Positions 20,284 through 32,300 of a stretch of DNA of 64,000 bases are shown piece by piece (positions within the stretch are counted from its first letter, which is position 1; the number at the start of each line of letters is the position of its first letter). A program made the translations under genes and the position numbers. The stretch lies in contig CM030366.1 in NCBI GenBank assembly GCA_017893485.1, forward strand, positions 198,305,835-198,369,834. The letters run 5' to 3'. The notes beneath the pieces were generated by a model. That model was not told the DNA's origin and ran no database searches. It worked only from the letters and a program-made list of their open reading frames with translations. This DNA is from Hemerocallis citrina. Lineage: Eukaryota > Streptophyta > Magnoliopsida > Asparagales > Asphodelaceae.

Positions 20284-22396
20284 TCAGTGCTCGACCTCTT
20301 TCCCGGGGCGGCGAGAGGGGGTCGAGGGCGACGCCTCCGAAGGGGCAACCGCCGCCAAGGGGGTAACCACCGACCCCTGAGCTCCGGCGGCTGGATTGAC
20401 CAAGGGCTCGTCGTCGCCTCTTTCCTCTTCTTCTTCTTCCCCCTCTGATTCGGGGTCAAAGCCTTCGACGTACCCCGGGAAGAGCCGCCATCCGGAGACG
20501 TCGACAGAGGGGTAGGCCGCCGTGACCCGGGCAAGGGCGTCGGCGAAAGCTTTGGCCATGTTCACGGCGAGGTAGCCCTGCGCCTTCTCCAAAGTAGCCT
20601 CTTCCGCCTTCTTCACTGCCGCCGCTTGGGCCTCGGCCGCATCCGCCATCTGCTTGGCTGCCTCCTCCTTCTGCTGCCGAAGCTGGTCCTCCAGCGTCTT
20701 GACCCGGTCCTCGAGGTAGGTCGCCCTCGCCGACTTCGCCTCAAAATTCAGCTCGAGTTTGTCGAGCTCGCCCCGGATCTTGTCCCTCTCCTTCCGGGCC
20801 TGGTCGTTCTCCTTCTTCATCTCCTTCTCCTGGGCCGACAACCTCTCGGTGAGGTGCCCGAAGTGAACAACGATCTGCGGATAAAATGTAAAAAGTTACA
20901 AAAATTACAACTTAAGAAGGTCGGCGTAAAGAGAAGGGAACTTGGCTCAGCACTTACCGACACCGCCGAGCGCGCTATCTCGATGATGTCGTCTCCCTCT
21001 CGTCCGGCCTCCATCGCCGCGCGATCCTTCGGCGTGGCGAGGTGCTTGACGGCCTCCATGCTCGCCAAGGTGTTGCCCAGGAACCCGTCGTGCTTCCGAA
21101 CCTGCCAGTCCGGGACGTGGATCCTCTTATGAGCCTCGGTCAGAAGCTCCTCGGCCGCCCTTGTCAACGGCGGCGTCACCATGGTCAGGACCTCGGTGAT
21201 AGGCAGTTCGCCGACCTTGGCCGACGACGAAGCGGCCCCGACCTCCACCACGGGGGAATCCAAGATCTCCACCTCATCGGGCACCTCCGTAATCTTCGGG
21301 GCCTTGGGCGCCGGCTGCTTCGACGCCACCCTCTTCCTCTTCCTCGGAGCCTTGTTGGCGAGGCTCGTCCTCAACCCGAGCACGGCTTGGTAATCCATTG
21401 TCTCTGCACCAAAAGTTAAGTTAGTTAGCTCGGAACGAAACAAGGGAAAGAAAGCAAAATGGAAACGTAGACGATAAATAAAGGCAGCGTACTGGGGTTA
21501 ACGTGCGCGAGCCCTCCCTCATACAAGACGTCCTCCGTCAACTCCCTCCAGTCATACTTCGGCCGATCGAGAAGCACCCGTACGGCGTCCTCGTCTTCGG
21601 GTCGAAGCGCCGGCGGCGCCTTCACCTTCTTCGGGACTCCTTCCACCCAACCAACGGGAATAGGCCAGGCCTCCGCGCTACGCACCAGAAGGTACTTCTC
21701 GCGCCAAAACTTGATTGAGTCCGGACAGAGGACCAACCTCCCCCCATGCCTCGGAGTCAGATAGTACCGATAGGCCGACCTATTCCCTTGGTGCAGCTGA
21801 TAGATAGTCCGGAGCACATTCAACTCCGGCTGAATCCCCTCTGCCTGGCAGTGGAGTACGAAGCCGTTTATGACTCTCCATGCGTTCGGCATAAGTTGGA
21901 TGGGGCTGACCCCGAACCAATTTAAGACCGTTACCGCGAACGGATGGAGAGGCAGCCGAGCCCCGGCGATAAAGGCATCGACCGGCCAGCAACACATGGT
22001 CACTGGCAACGGCGAGTTGGCCCTAACCCCGGGGCCCGGCAGCATAAGCTCGTACTCCCGCGGGATCTGGAAGCAGTCCCGAATCGAATCCAGGTCCTCC
22101 TCGGATAGGATCGACACCGTCTCGTCGGCCTCCGTGGTCTCCCTCGCCGCGTTCTCCTCGAACGACCTCGCCCTCCCGTACACTATACGTTCCGCCTTGT
22201 CCTCTGGGATTTCCCGAACCCTTTGAAGCCCCGTCAACGGTCCCGGAAGTTGTCCGAACGCCCCCATGCGCTTCGGATCCTGAACAATCGAGTCCTTGCC
22301 GAACACCTTCTGGCCCTTGGCAGCTCGGCTCGAAGTTGGAGCTCCACCGGCTCCGAGGGAGGGCTCGGACGAAGAAGAGGAGTGGGAAACAGACAT
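20284..22396 (-). CDS. Antisense three-exon gene of element A, 646 aa (putative gypsy-type transposon domain family)
   Basis: Exons on the minus strand: 22396-21493 (904 bp), 21403-20958 (446 bp) and 20874-20284 (591 bp). The sum is 1941 nt, exactly 647 codons including the stop. Donors are CCCA/GTACGC and TCG/GTAAGT; acceptors are GGTGCAG and CCGCAG. The N-terminal half (LPLHPFAVTVLNWFGVSPIQ, then PNAWRVINGFVLHC) resembles the plant domain catalogued as 'putative gypsy type transposon' (PF04195 family). The middle is basic (APRKRKRVASK), the C-terminal third is a coiled coil, and the tail is acidic (EGEEEEEERGDDEP). A TATA box lies about 150 bp upstream of the ATG. Element B has the same structure. 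Antisense genes are known in this lineage (for example in Grande); their function is unresolved. The splice model is inferred from sequence and the B comparison, not from RNA. Confidence 0.8.
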
Positions 22397-22545
22397 GTTG
22401 AGAAGATAAATATAGAGGTTACCTTGAAGGGGGAACTCGCCGGAAATTTCGCCGGAAAACGGTCGGTGATCACCTGAAGCTCTCTCACAGCGGACTCAGA
22501 CGCAAGCAAAAACTCGGAAAGTAAAAAAATGAAGAGGGGGGTGAG

Positions 22546-22556
22546 GGTTTTTATAG
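22546..22556 (-). promoter_or_regulatory. TATA box of the antisense gene in element A
   Basis: On the minus strand CTATAAAAACC, followed by a pyrimidine-rich leader. It is placed about 150 bp upstream of the ATG at 22396. Element B has CTATATAAAACC in the same position (39989-40000). Confidence 0.7.
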
Positions 22557-22829
22557 AGGAGCCAGCGCTCCAATCGAGGTAAATGGGCCTCTAACGCAGG
22601 CCCACCTCCAAAAACGACAAAAAGAGATCCCAAACGTCACCTTATTCTTCGCGCTGATCCAGACGGCGCAATAATGACCATCACTTCTGGCAGAAGCCCA
22701 GGCGGCAGCATTAATGGACGTCACATCTGTCAGAAAACACAGAAGGTGTCCCATCTGTCAGAAACTCCGAGGGTCACATCCGCCAGAACCGCCAAAACTC
22801 ATCCCAAAGAGAAACACAAGTCCGAAACT

Positions 22830-24560
22830 TCGGCGCCATTCGCCGAACGCGCTCGTGCCACCGATCGTTTTATAGGCATGAGTTCGGCGCATTCTCAGTT
22901 CGGCGGAATTCGCCGAACACCCTCGTGCCACCGATCGTTTTATAGGCGTGAGTTCGGCGCGTTTTCAGCTCGCCGCAGGTCGCCGAACGCGCTCGTGCCA
23001 CCGATCGTTTTATAGGCGTGAGTTCGGCGCGTTTTCAACTCGGCGCCAGTCGCCGAACACGCTCGTGCCACCGATCGTTTTATAGGCGTAAGTTCGGCGC
23101 GTTTTCAGCTCACCGCAGGTCGCCGAACACGCTCGTGCCACCGATCGCTTTATAGGCGTGAGTTCGGTGCATTCTCAGCTCGGCGCCATTCGCCGAACGC
23201 GCTCGTGCCACCGATCGTTTTATAGGCGTGAGTTCGGCGCATTCTCAGCTCGGCGCCATTCGCCGAACACGCTCGTGCCACCGACCGTTTTATAGGCGTG
23301 AGTTCGGCGCATTTTCAGCTCGCCGCAGGTCGCCGAACACGCTCGTGCCACCGATCATTTTATAGGCGTGAGTTCGGCGCGTTTTCAACTCGGCGCCATT
23401 CGCCGAACACACTCGTGCCACCGATCGTTTTATAGGCGTGAGTTCGGCGCATTCTCAGCTCGGCGCCATTCGCCGAACACGCTCGTGCCACCGATCGTTT
23501 TATAGGCGTGAGTTCGGCGCGTTTTCAGCTCGCCGCAGGTCGCCGAACACGCTCGTGCCACCGATCGTTTTATAGGCGTGAGTTCGGCGCGTTTTCAGCT
23601 CGCCGCAGGTCGCCGAACACGCTCGTGCCACCGATCGCTTTATAGGCGTGAGTTCGGTGCATTCTCAGCTCGGCGCCATTCGCCGAACGCGCTCGTGCCA
23701 CCGATCGTTTTATAGGCGTGAGTTCGGCGCATTCTCAGCTCGGCGCCATTCGCCGAACACGCTCGTGCCACTGATCGTTTTATAGGCGTGAGTTCGGCGC
23801 GTTCTCAGCTCGGTGCCATTCGCCGAACACGCTCGTGCCACCGATCGTTTTATAGGCGTGAGTTCGGCGCGTTTTCAGCTCGCCGCAGGTCGCCGAACAC
23901 GCTCGTGCCACCGATCGTTTTATAGGCGTGAGTTCGGCGCGTTTTCAGCTCGCCGCAGGTCGCCGAACACGCTCGTGCCATCGATCGCTTTATAGGCGTG
24001 AGTTCGGTGCATTCTCAGCTCGGCGCCATTCGCCGAACGCGCTCGTGCCACCGATCGTTTTATAGGCGTGAGTTCGGCGCATTCTCAGCTCGGCGCCATT
24101 CGCCGAACACGCTCGTGCCACCGATCGTTTTATAGGCGTGAGTTCGGCGCGTTTTCAGCCCGGCGCCATTCGCCGAACACGCTCGTGCCACCGATCGTTT
24201 TATAGGCGTGAGTTCGGCGCGTTTTCAGCCCGGCGCCATCCGCCGAACACGCTCGTGCCACCGATCGTTTTATAGGCGTGAGTTCGGCACCGATTCAGCT
24301 CGGCACTGTTCCCCGAGCTCTTGTGCCACCGACCCGCTTACGGGGGAGAGATCGGCGCTTAGTCAGCTCGGCACCGTCCTCCGAGCTCTTATGCCACCGA
24401 CCCTCTTACGGGAGAGAGTTCGGCGCTTAGTCAGCTCGGCACCGTCCTCCGAGCTCTTATGCCACCGACCCTCTTACGGGAGAGAGTTCGGCACTTAGTC
24501 AGTTCGGCACCTTACACCGAACGCTCGTGTCCCCGACCCTCTTACAGGGGAGAGTTCGGC
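22830..24560. repeat. Element A array 3: about 21 to 24 units of 70 bp with higher-order structure
   Basis: CCGATCGTTTTATAGGCG recurs every 70 bp (23001, 23071, 23141, 23211, 23281 and onward). Each unit is bounded by CGCCGAAC and GTTCGGCG, able to pair as a hairpin. A variant with ATCGCTTTATAGG and GGTGCATTC recurs at 23141, 23631 and 23981, that is at multiples of 70 (490 and 350), showing segmental duplication of blocks of 5 to 7 units. The last units (from 24300) are more diverged. Confidence 0.9.
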
Positions 24561-24837
24561 ACCAAGTGAGTTCGGCGTCAATCACCAGATGTCCGCGGCA
24601 GCGGGTGTGTCACGAGCGGAACTTCGGCTCCCTTCGCACCAACGCCCGACAAACGGAAACGGCCAAAACCGCTAATTAAGAAGAGCACGATGACGGTTCA
24701 AGAGTTCCGTCTGCCGAAAAGATCAACATACCACCTCCTTCGCGATTCAGCAGTGCTCCGTTTAGTTCCCGATAGAACCCTGATAGCCAGCGAAAACAGT
24801 TAAACTACTCCTCAAAGGCTGATCAAATACAGTCTTT

Positions 24838-24853
24838 AGGAGTGGGGGGCTCG
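24838..24853 (+). other. Polypurine tract of element A
   Basis: AGGAGTGGGGGG followed by CTCG immediately before the 3' LTR; the same tract is present in element B (42155-42170). Confidence 0.85.
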
Positions 24854-25513
24854 TGATATGGCTAAAAAAGGGGTTAAATCGGAACCGTCCAGATGGAGCA
24901 CGAATCTTGAAGCTCGGTGGTAAAACGGTAGTTTCACCTACCAACGGGTCTGAAGCGGGTAGTGGTTGTCCCCCGCGAAGATCCACTTACCCGCAAACGG
25001 ATCCGCCTCAACCGGGTGCGGGTTCCAACCCGCGGCAAACCCGGTCCTGAAGGGATAGAATTAGGGTCTCTGATTAATATTAATCAACGGCCCTGATTCA
25101 TGTCTATCCTTTCACTGGGATTTAGGGATTAAATTCCTTATCTGGTTACATGGAATATACCTTAGCAGATTACGTTCCTAATCTGTTTACGGAGAGAATA
25201 TTCCATATCAGATCACGAGGATTACATTCCTAATCCGTTCCCTAAGACGCCTATAAATACCCCCCACCCATCTCCATTAGGAGGTAATCAATCTTTCTCT
25301 AGTTAAACGCTCTTTCATAATCAATTCTGGTTACTGACTTGAGCGTCGGAGGGTGCGTCGCCGGGAACAACCCCGGTGTCTCGCACTTTTTGCAGGTGCA
25401 CGGCGGGAGTAACGATCAAGGTTCGACGGAACATGTTAGGTGTTTGCTATTCAGGTTTTCCACGAACTCACAAATACTGTCTGTTTGCCCCCACACCGAA
25501 TTTAGCGGCAACA
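24854..25513 (+). repeat. Element A 3' LTR
   Basis: 660 bp. It differs from the 5' LTR at about four positions seen by eye (two near the GAAGCTCGG string, one near GGAACATG, one near CACAAATAC). It is followed by the GTTTG target duplication at 25514-25518. Confidence 0.95.
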
Positions 25514-25518
25514 GTTTG

Positions 25519-26911
25519 TGATGGGAGTTCTCCTACCTTTCTTTCACTTAACTCCTTAGCGATTTGACCAATTTGGGTCTCCAATTTTTGAATGGCCTGC
25601 CCTTGTTGGTTGCTTGTTTGATGTTGCTGTTGGAGCAATTGAAGAACGGTGGATTCGAAATCCAACTTCTTCTGTTCTTGCACTGGCCGATCAAACCCAT
25701 TCCCCATCTGGAAGTGTCGCGCATGCCCTTGTGCGATTTGAGTGCCTTGATTGTTCTGATTATTGTTCCATGAGAAATTTGGATGGTTTCTCCAACCCGG
25801 GTTGTACGTGTTTGAAAAGGGGTTGTTCTTGGGTAGATACACTCCCTGTCCTACGTAGTTTGCGTGCTCCTGATCTGTAAAAGAAGACAATGGACATGCA
25901 TCAGTTGTATGGTCAGAATGAGAACAAATTGCACAAATTTCTTTTGTTTGGTTTTTTACGCCACCTAACGTCGAAATTACATTAACAAGCATATCAATTT
26001 TTTTGTTCATGGTTACCATTTCTAATTGCATGTTATTACTAGTAGAAATTTCGTAAACTCCCTATTTTTTTCGAAAATCCCCTTCCCCTTATTGAGAATT
26101 GTTGTGATTTCTAGCTGAGTTCTTCGAATAGCTCGATGGCCTCCTTACCACTCTTCCTCATCAAGATTCCATTGCAGGCTGAATCTACAATTGCTTTGTT
26201 AGTGTCATTTAAACCTTCATAGAATGCTTGTACCTGATCATCCTTAGGCATGTTGTGCGTAGGACACTTGAGAAGCTTGTTCTTAAAGTCCTTCCATGCC
26301 TCGAAGAACAAATCGCCATCTTTTTGTTGGAAGAGTTGAATTTCCCTTTTTAGTTGTTTGGTTTTCTGAGCTGGAAAAAATTTCTTCAAGAACTTTGTTG
26401 CCAATTGCTCCCATGACTGAATTGATCCTGGATCCAAAGAATTATACCACAATTTAGCATTAAGTTTTAATGAGAATGAAAACAAAATTAACCTGATTTG
26501 TTCAGGGGTAAGCCCTTGGACTCTTTGTGTTCTGCAGAGATCAAAGAAATCTTGCAAGTGGAGATGAGAGTCCTCGTCTAGTCTGCCACTGAAGTGGGGA
26601 ACCATGCTGAGTAATTGAGGTGATAGGTGCATATTCCCTGTGACACTAGGTTGATAAGCTATGCAAGAAGGTTGCTCAATATTCTTAGGAGTGAATTTGT
26701 CCTACATTGGTACTCGATTTGGTACTTCCTCACCCATTGTTACTTTTGGAATGGTTCGCTGTACAGTCGACTGATTCCTTGGAGACAGTCGACTTTCGTT
26801 AATGATAGACGACTGATTCCTCAAAGACAGTCGACTTAGGCTGTGCAGAGTGCGCTCTGTCTCTTGGTCAATAGGTAGTAGCTTGGGATGAAGTGATCGT
26901 CTCCCTCGCAT
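25519..26911 (-). pseudogene. Athila gag (right half), with palindrome pairs in its 5' part
   Basis: The minus-strand frame begins MRGRRSLHPK at 26911. The retrotransposon gag domain spans 26632-26111 (FSGRLDEDSHLHLQDFFDLC, then LWYNSLDPGSI). A zinc-knuckle-like segment CAICSHSDHTTDAC lies near 25935-25895, and a Gln-rich coiled region follows. Defects: an in-frame stop at 26702-26704, a stop at 26111 and a one-base shift between 26111 and 26031. The frame then runs into the element A insertion site and continues at 11186. Two GTCGAC palindrome pairs (26764-26837) lie inside the N-terminal coding part. Confidence 0.88.
26764..26837. promoter_or_regulatory. Palindrome pairs within Athila gag start
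   Basis: CAGTCGACTG at 26764 and CAGTCGACTT at 26786, then a degenerate TAGACGACTG at 26806 and CAGTCGACTT at 26828. Start-to-start spacing is 22 bp in both pairs. Regulatory role is inferred. Confidence 0.45.
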
Positions 26912-27008
26912 ACACCAAAGTCATGTAACCTAAAAGAAAATATTTACAATTAATAAGTAAAGAAAAAGAAATTTTTTTATTGATTTGCAAGTTTAAATAC
27001 TAAACAAT

Positions 27009-27025
27009 CTCCGGCAGTGGCGCCA
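27009..27025 (-). other. Primer-binding site of the Athila-type element
   Basis: On the minus strand TGGCGCCACTGCCGGAG lies 6 bases inside the LTR end, close to the usual Athila primer site (TGGCGCCGTTGCCGGGG, taken from memory as tRNA-Asp type). Confidence 0.8.
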
Positions 27026-27031
27026 AAAACT

Positions 27032-28624
27032 TGTTGTACAGTCTCAGCTATCTAAATGAATAGATAAACTAGACACAAATTAAAACCTCGCAAGTGTACG
27101 AATCGTTTATAGAAGCGTAGTGAAAAGCAAGGGTCGATCTCACAGAGATTGTAGTAATTAACTCACTAATCAATAAAACAAAAATGCTTATTATAAAGTT
27201 TTGTTCTAAAAGTATGTCTTGAAAGGAAAAGAGATTAAAATCTAGATCAAGTAGAATCACAAAAATTATCTATTGAATTAGTTGGGCTTGATTTCCACCT
27301 ATAGTCAAGAATGCTAGATTACCTTTTACACTACTCTGATCACTCATGTTTGTTCATTTAAGGGCATGGTATCTACTCCTTAAATTTAAGATTCTCCTAG
27401 GCCAAGAATTAGGTATGGTATCTACTATAATTTATTTCTTTCCTTAAGTATTTAGCATGATATCTACTAAGTTGCACTTGAAGAAAGCATAGGAACGATG
27501 GAAATTAACAAACACTCAAAGCTCTAGAAGTTGGTATCAAATCTAGATCCTCCAAGTTGATTAAACCAAGAACCTAAATAATTTTTGTGTTACAAGTTAT
27601 GAGCATAAGACATGGATCATCTCTATACTCATATAACAGAGTCAATTTTATAATATGCAAACTTGATACAAAAGGTTCTTCAGTTCAGTCGACTGTCGCT
27701 AGATCTCAGTCGACTGTACCTAAAATCTTTCTAACTACTGTTGATTCATATTATAAATTTGATCAAGACAACCAGGTTTAATCAATAAGTGATAAAAGTA
27801 GTGTTTGGTAAACATTACATGATTAAGGTTTCAATCTGCCCAACAATAAATTTAATTGCACATAATCCAACTTTTATTGATTAAAGGTTTTGAATACATG
27901 ACTCAAATGAATTAAACAAGAATAAGAATTAAAGAGAGAAGAAGAACACTGATTTGTATGATGATCAGCTTTGAAGTCGACTTGATCTGCTGCTAAGTCG
28001 ACTTGATCTCGTCCTCCAGTGGTACTTGATCTCCTTTCGTTGATTCCTTTTCTCTTCCTTCTTCGATGATTCGATCCTCGTTAGATAGATACCCTTTAGA
28101 CTGCGTATTCCCCCCTTCTTATAGTTTCTCTTCCCCCTATCTGCAGATCTCCAACTCCCGATTCTATCTCCTCACACATCGGATATAGATTGAGTCAAAT
28201 CTTCAATACTTGCCATACCCGATCTCTAACTCGATTGTTGGAAAGTTGTTATTTGTAGCTAACCTGGATTTTGATAACTCAATCTGATTTGTTTTGCAGA
28301 TTTGGATGAGGGTGAATCTCAACTGTTCTTATCTTTAATTCTAGATTTCATGTCCGTTCAGTCAATTATTGGCTAAGAATCAGTCGACTGTTTCGCGAAT
28401 TTTTGGAAACTCAAACCAGTCTGAGCGGTCGACTATTGACTAGGAGTCGGTCGACTGCTCTGCGAAGCTTCGGAAACCCACTTTATTCAGTCGACTATCG
28501 TTAGATCTCAGTCGACTGTACTTTGCAGCTTCTATCAAATCTTTGATGCAAAATTAGGGCTCTTCATTCCAGTGTATCATCCTCACAGTCTTGAGTAAAT
28601 CTTGAATCTGCTTCGTTTAGTTGC
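27032..28624 (-). repeat. 5' LTR of the Athila-type element, cut by element B
   Basis: The + strand starts TGTTGTACAG beside the primer site; the other LTR end is not certain and may have been removed where element B begins at 28625. It contains five pairs of GTCGAC-core palindromes (27686-27716, 27974-28004, 28357-28390, 28426-28457 and 28488-28518). Confidence 0.75.
27686..28518. promoter_or_regulatory. Five palindrome pairs in the Athila LTR
   Basis: Pairs by start position and spacing: 27686/27707 (21 bp), 27974/27995 (21 bp, both AAGTCGACTT), 28357/28381 (24 bp, first copy degenerate), 28426/28448 (22 bp), 28488/28509 (21 bp). Three second copies are followed by a TTTCGCGAA or TCTGCGAA type string. 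The pattern is seen directly; binding by a protein is inference. Confidence 0.5.
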
Positions 28625-29285
28625 TGATATGGCTAAAAACAGGGTTTAATCGGAACCGTCCAAATCAGATACGAATCTTGAAACCCAGAGGTAAAATGGT
28701 AATTTCCCCTACAAAAGGGTCCAAAATGGGTATTGGATCTTTTCCCCAAGGACCCAACAACCCGCGAATGGGTCCGCCAACAAGAGGGTGCGGGTCCTTA
28801 ATCGCTGCACACCCGACCCAACAAGATAAGATTAGGGTCCCTAATTAATCTTGATCAACGGCCCAGATGTACGTCTATCTCTTCACTGGGATTTGGGGAT
28901 TAAATTCCTTATCTGATTACAGGGAATATACCTCATCAGATTACATTCCTAATCTGTTTACGGGGGGAATATTCCATATCAGATCACAAGGATTACATTC
29001 CTAATTCGTTCCCTAAGACGCCTATAAATACCCCCCACCCATCTCCATTAAGAGGTAATCAATCTTTCACCAGTTTTTGCGCTCTTTCATAGTCTTTTCA
29101 GATTACTGACTTGAGCGTCGGAGGGTGCGTCGCCGGGAACAACCCCGGTGTCTCGCACTTTTTGCAGGTCCGCGGCGGGATCGACGACCGAAGACCGGCA
29201 GAACAGGTACACAGGTTTACTATTCAGTTTCCCTAAGAATCCACAAATTCATCTGTTTGCCCCCACACCGAATTTAGCGGCAACA
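28625..29285 (+). repeat. Element B 5' LTR
   Basis: 661 bp, TGATATGGC to GCGGCAACA. TATA box CCTATAAATA at 29021-29030; the 67-bp block shared with A is at 29103-29169. Confidence 0.95.
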
Positions 29286-29288
29286 GAT

Positions 29289-29306
29289 TGGTGCCGTCTG
29301 TGGGAA
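29289..29306 (+). other. Primer-binding site of element B, with a C-to-T change
   Basis: TGGTGCCGTCTGTGGGAA; the fourth base is T, whereas element A and the family consensus have C (TGGCGCC). This would weaken primer pairing slightly (G-U). Confidence 0.8.
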
Positions 29307-29357
29307 ACTAACGAATAGAAACCTCTCCTCTTCCCCGAGAACAGGTCTTCTTCAGCC

Positions 29358-32300
29358 ATGCCGCCTCGCAAAGTCAGATCAAGGGGGTCTAACCGGGCAC
29401 CCAACCCTGACCAACAAGAAGTTCCCAACAATCCTGCTCAACAACAAACGCAGCTTCCCCCTACAACGGAAGACCCGCTCCAACAGGACCTTCCCCCTCC
29501 TGATCCAAAGGGTCCGAACCCTCAGAAACAGCCTCTTCACCAACAAGTCTCCGTCCACAACGCCTCTACAGACTCTATGGCCTCCCATCACCCCCGAGCC
29601 TCTGGTCGCCACAATGCCACCCTTAACTGCCAGAAAGAGGACGATCTCCGCCGCCATCTGGAAGAAAAGCGGGCTCGAGAGGGAGCCTCCCGCCAGCACC
29701 ATCCGGGTGAGCGGTCTCCTCGCTACCGGTACCACAGGTCCCCTGTCCGAAGAGGGAGGAAGGAGTCCCCCGATTACTACCGAAGAAGGCACTCTCCCGC
29801 AAGTCGGCAACAGCCCAGGAACAATGAGGCACCAATCACCCGTGCCGAGTTCCAGCAGTTCCAAGCGACCGTCCTGCAGGCTCTGAACCTCCGTCAAAAT
29901 CCTAATGAGCCGAAGGTCCCGTCCCCTCCTCCGGTCCGAAGCCCTCGACGACGGTCTCCCTCTCCTCATCCTGCTCCTACCAACTCCCGGCGTACCCCAA
30001 GTCCTCGTCGCTCCCGGAGCTATCACCGCCGTAGCCCTCGCTCTCCCTCATATGAAGACGAGTCTCGAGGCTCGCCGGATTACCGTCGGAGAGATGACAC
30101 CATGAACCGCCGTCTTAATGAAGTAGAAAGGCTCTTGGGTCGAATGAACCGAGAGGAAGAGTTTAGAGGAAGGACCCTACGTCCTGGCCGACCCCCTTTC
30201 TCCCGAACCATAGTGGATACACCCGTCCCGTTCGGCTTCAAACCTCCCCAATTTGAGAACTATACCGGAGAGACCGACCCAGTCGATCACATCGAAAGTT
30301 TTAAAACTTTGATGCTCCTCCACCAAGCTTCAAATGCCCTCCTCTGCAAAACCTTTCCCGCAACTCTCAAGGGCCCAGCTCGAGAATGGTACTCTCGCCT
30401 TGCCCCAGCCTCAATATTCTCCTTCGAGCAGTTCGAGACCCTCTTCGTCACCCATTTCATAAGCAGCCGAAGAACTGAGAAGACCAGCATCTCGCTATTG
30501 CACCTCCACCAGAAGAAGGGGGAGAAATTGAGAGATTATGTGAAGAGGTTCACAGCTGAAGCCAGGTCCATTGCATCCCTCGACCAGTCAGTTGCTACGG
30601 CCGCATTCCAATCCAATGTCCTCAATTCCAACCTCCGCTCCTCCCTCGCCAAGAAGCCACCACATGACTTTTCCGACCTACTCCTTCGCAGTGAAAAGTA
30701 TATCCGGGCAGAAGAGGCCGAACAACAACCCAACTGGGAGGGGTCTACTTCCGGGTTTAAGAGGAAGGGAACGGAAGAAGAAGGAGCTAAGAAGCTCCAG
30801 AAGGATAATGCCGGCCAGCGCCGACCTCCCCCTAGATTTGAGAAGTTCACTCCCCTCAACACTAACGTCTCAGCCATTTTCATGGAAGTCGAAAAGGAAG
30901 GGGTCTTGCCTCCAGCTCCGAGGATGAACACTCCCGCCAAGAGAAGAGACAGAGAGAAATGGTGCCGCTATCACCGGGACCATGGGCATGACACCGACGA
31001 TTGCCGTGCTCTGAAAAACGAGATCGAAGCCCTTATCCAGAGGGGGCAACTGGCGAAGTTTGTGAGAAAGGACCGAGCCGAACTTCCTCCCCCGCCTCGG
31101 GGGGCTAACAAGCGTCCGGAACGAGAAGAGATGCCAGACTTTGAGGAAGAGCGAGTCCTCCACCTCATCCATGGGGGTCCAATGGGGGGCTCCTCGAACT
31201 CCTCTCGGAAAGCATTTATCAGGGAAGTGAATTCAGTCCGAGCCACACCTCCTCCCAAAGGCCTCGGGGTGCCTGTCACGTTCTCAGACGAAGATCTAGA
31301 AGGGGTCCGCACCCCACATTGTGACGCACTCGTCATTAGCCTTCACATGGCGAATTTCAAGGTGGAAAGGATCTTAGTAGACAACGGCAGCTCCGTCAAC
31401 ATCCTCTTCCTCTCCGCTTTCAAAGGCCTAAAGCTCTCCAGAGACAGACTCAAGCCCGCCGGCTACACTCTCCATGGGTTCACAGGGGTTCCGGTAACTA
31501 TTGAAGGGGTGATCACCCTCGATGTAACTGCCGGTCAAGCTCCTACCACCCGAACGGAGCCGATGGACTTCATGGTGGTGGATGTTCCCACCGCCTACAA
31601 CGTCATTTTGGGTCGACCTGGACTCGCAGCTCTGGAAGCTGTCCCTTCAGCATACCATCTTAAAATGAAGTTTTCCACCCGGTCGGGGGTCGGAGAAGTA
31701 AGGGGCAATCAGGAGCAGGCCCGAAAGTGCTACATGACCTCAACCCTTGGGCCCGTCCTCTCCTTGGAGACTCTGGAAATTCCCCTAGACACTGCAAGAC
31801 CGACCTCCGAGCCGGTGGATGAACTGGAGGAGGTGCTCTTCTCCGAACAAGAGCCGACCCGCAAGTTCTTCGTAAGCAAGACCCTCCCGTCCGCCCTATA
31901 CTCAGATATTGTGAAATGCATCCGAACCAATCAAGACCTCTTCGCATGGTCCGCAGCAGACATGCCCGGTATCTCCGAAGAACTCCTAGTCCACCGCCTG
32001 AGCGTTGATCCGGGGTCCAAACCGGTTCAGCAGAAGAGGCGCAAGTTCGCCCCCGAGCGTCAGCTCGCTATCAAAGAGGAGGTAAATAAGCTGTTGAAAG
32101 CCCGATTCATACAGGAGGTAAACTACCCAGAGTGGTTGTCTAACGTAGTAATGGTGAAGAAGTCCAATGGGACGTGGAGAATTTGTATTGATTTCACCGA
32201 CCTCAACAAGGCCTGCCCCAAAGATCCTTCCCCCCTACCGAGCATCGACACTCTGATTGACGCAACCTCGGGACATGAGCTCCTCAGCTTCATGGATGCC

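Larger units (their letters stand above)
11192..25513 (+). mobile_element. Element A: complete young Tat-type Ty3/gypsy retrotransposon
   Basis: A 14.3-kb element with two 660-bp LTRs, a primer-binding site, one gag-pol frame without interruption, a 7.2-kb 3' region holding an antisense gene and tandem arrays, a polypurine tract and a perfect 5-bp target duplication. By eye the LTRs differ at about 4 of 660 positions, so insertion is recent. The second, archaeal-like RNase H between RT-RNase H and integrase places it in the Tat lineage, whose 3' regions are known to be long and rich in tandem repeats. It lies inside the gag of an Athila element. With intact termini and frame it may still be able to move. 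Confidence 0.95.
10545..28624 (-). mobile_element. Athila-type Ty3/gypsy element, truncated and split by element A
   Basis: On the minus strand the order is LTR (28624-27032), primer-binding site (27025-27009), gag (26911-25519), the 14.3-kb element A, then the end of gag and protease (11186-10566). The coding frame reads straight across the element A insertion once one copy of GTTTG is removed, which proves the two halves were one gene. Everything after the protease (RT, RNase H, integrase, 3' LTR) is missing at the left edge, where short duplicated stretches mark an irregular break. The right end of the LTR was hit by element B. Confidence 0.85.

Noticed and set aside
22830..24560. CRISPR array
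   Set aside because: Units repeat head to tail at 70 bp with no unique spacers, the setting is a plant retrotransposon, and no cas genes exist.
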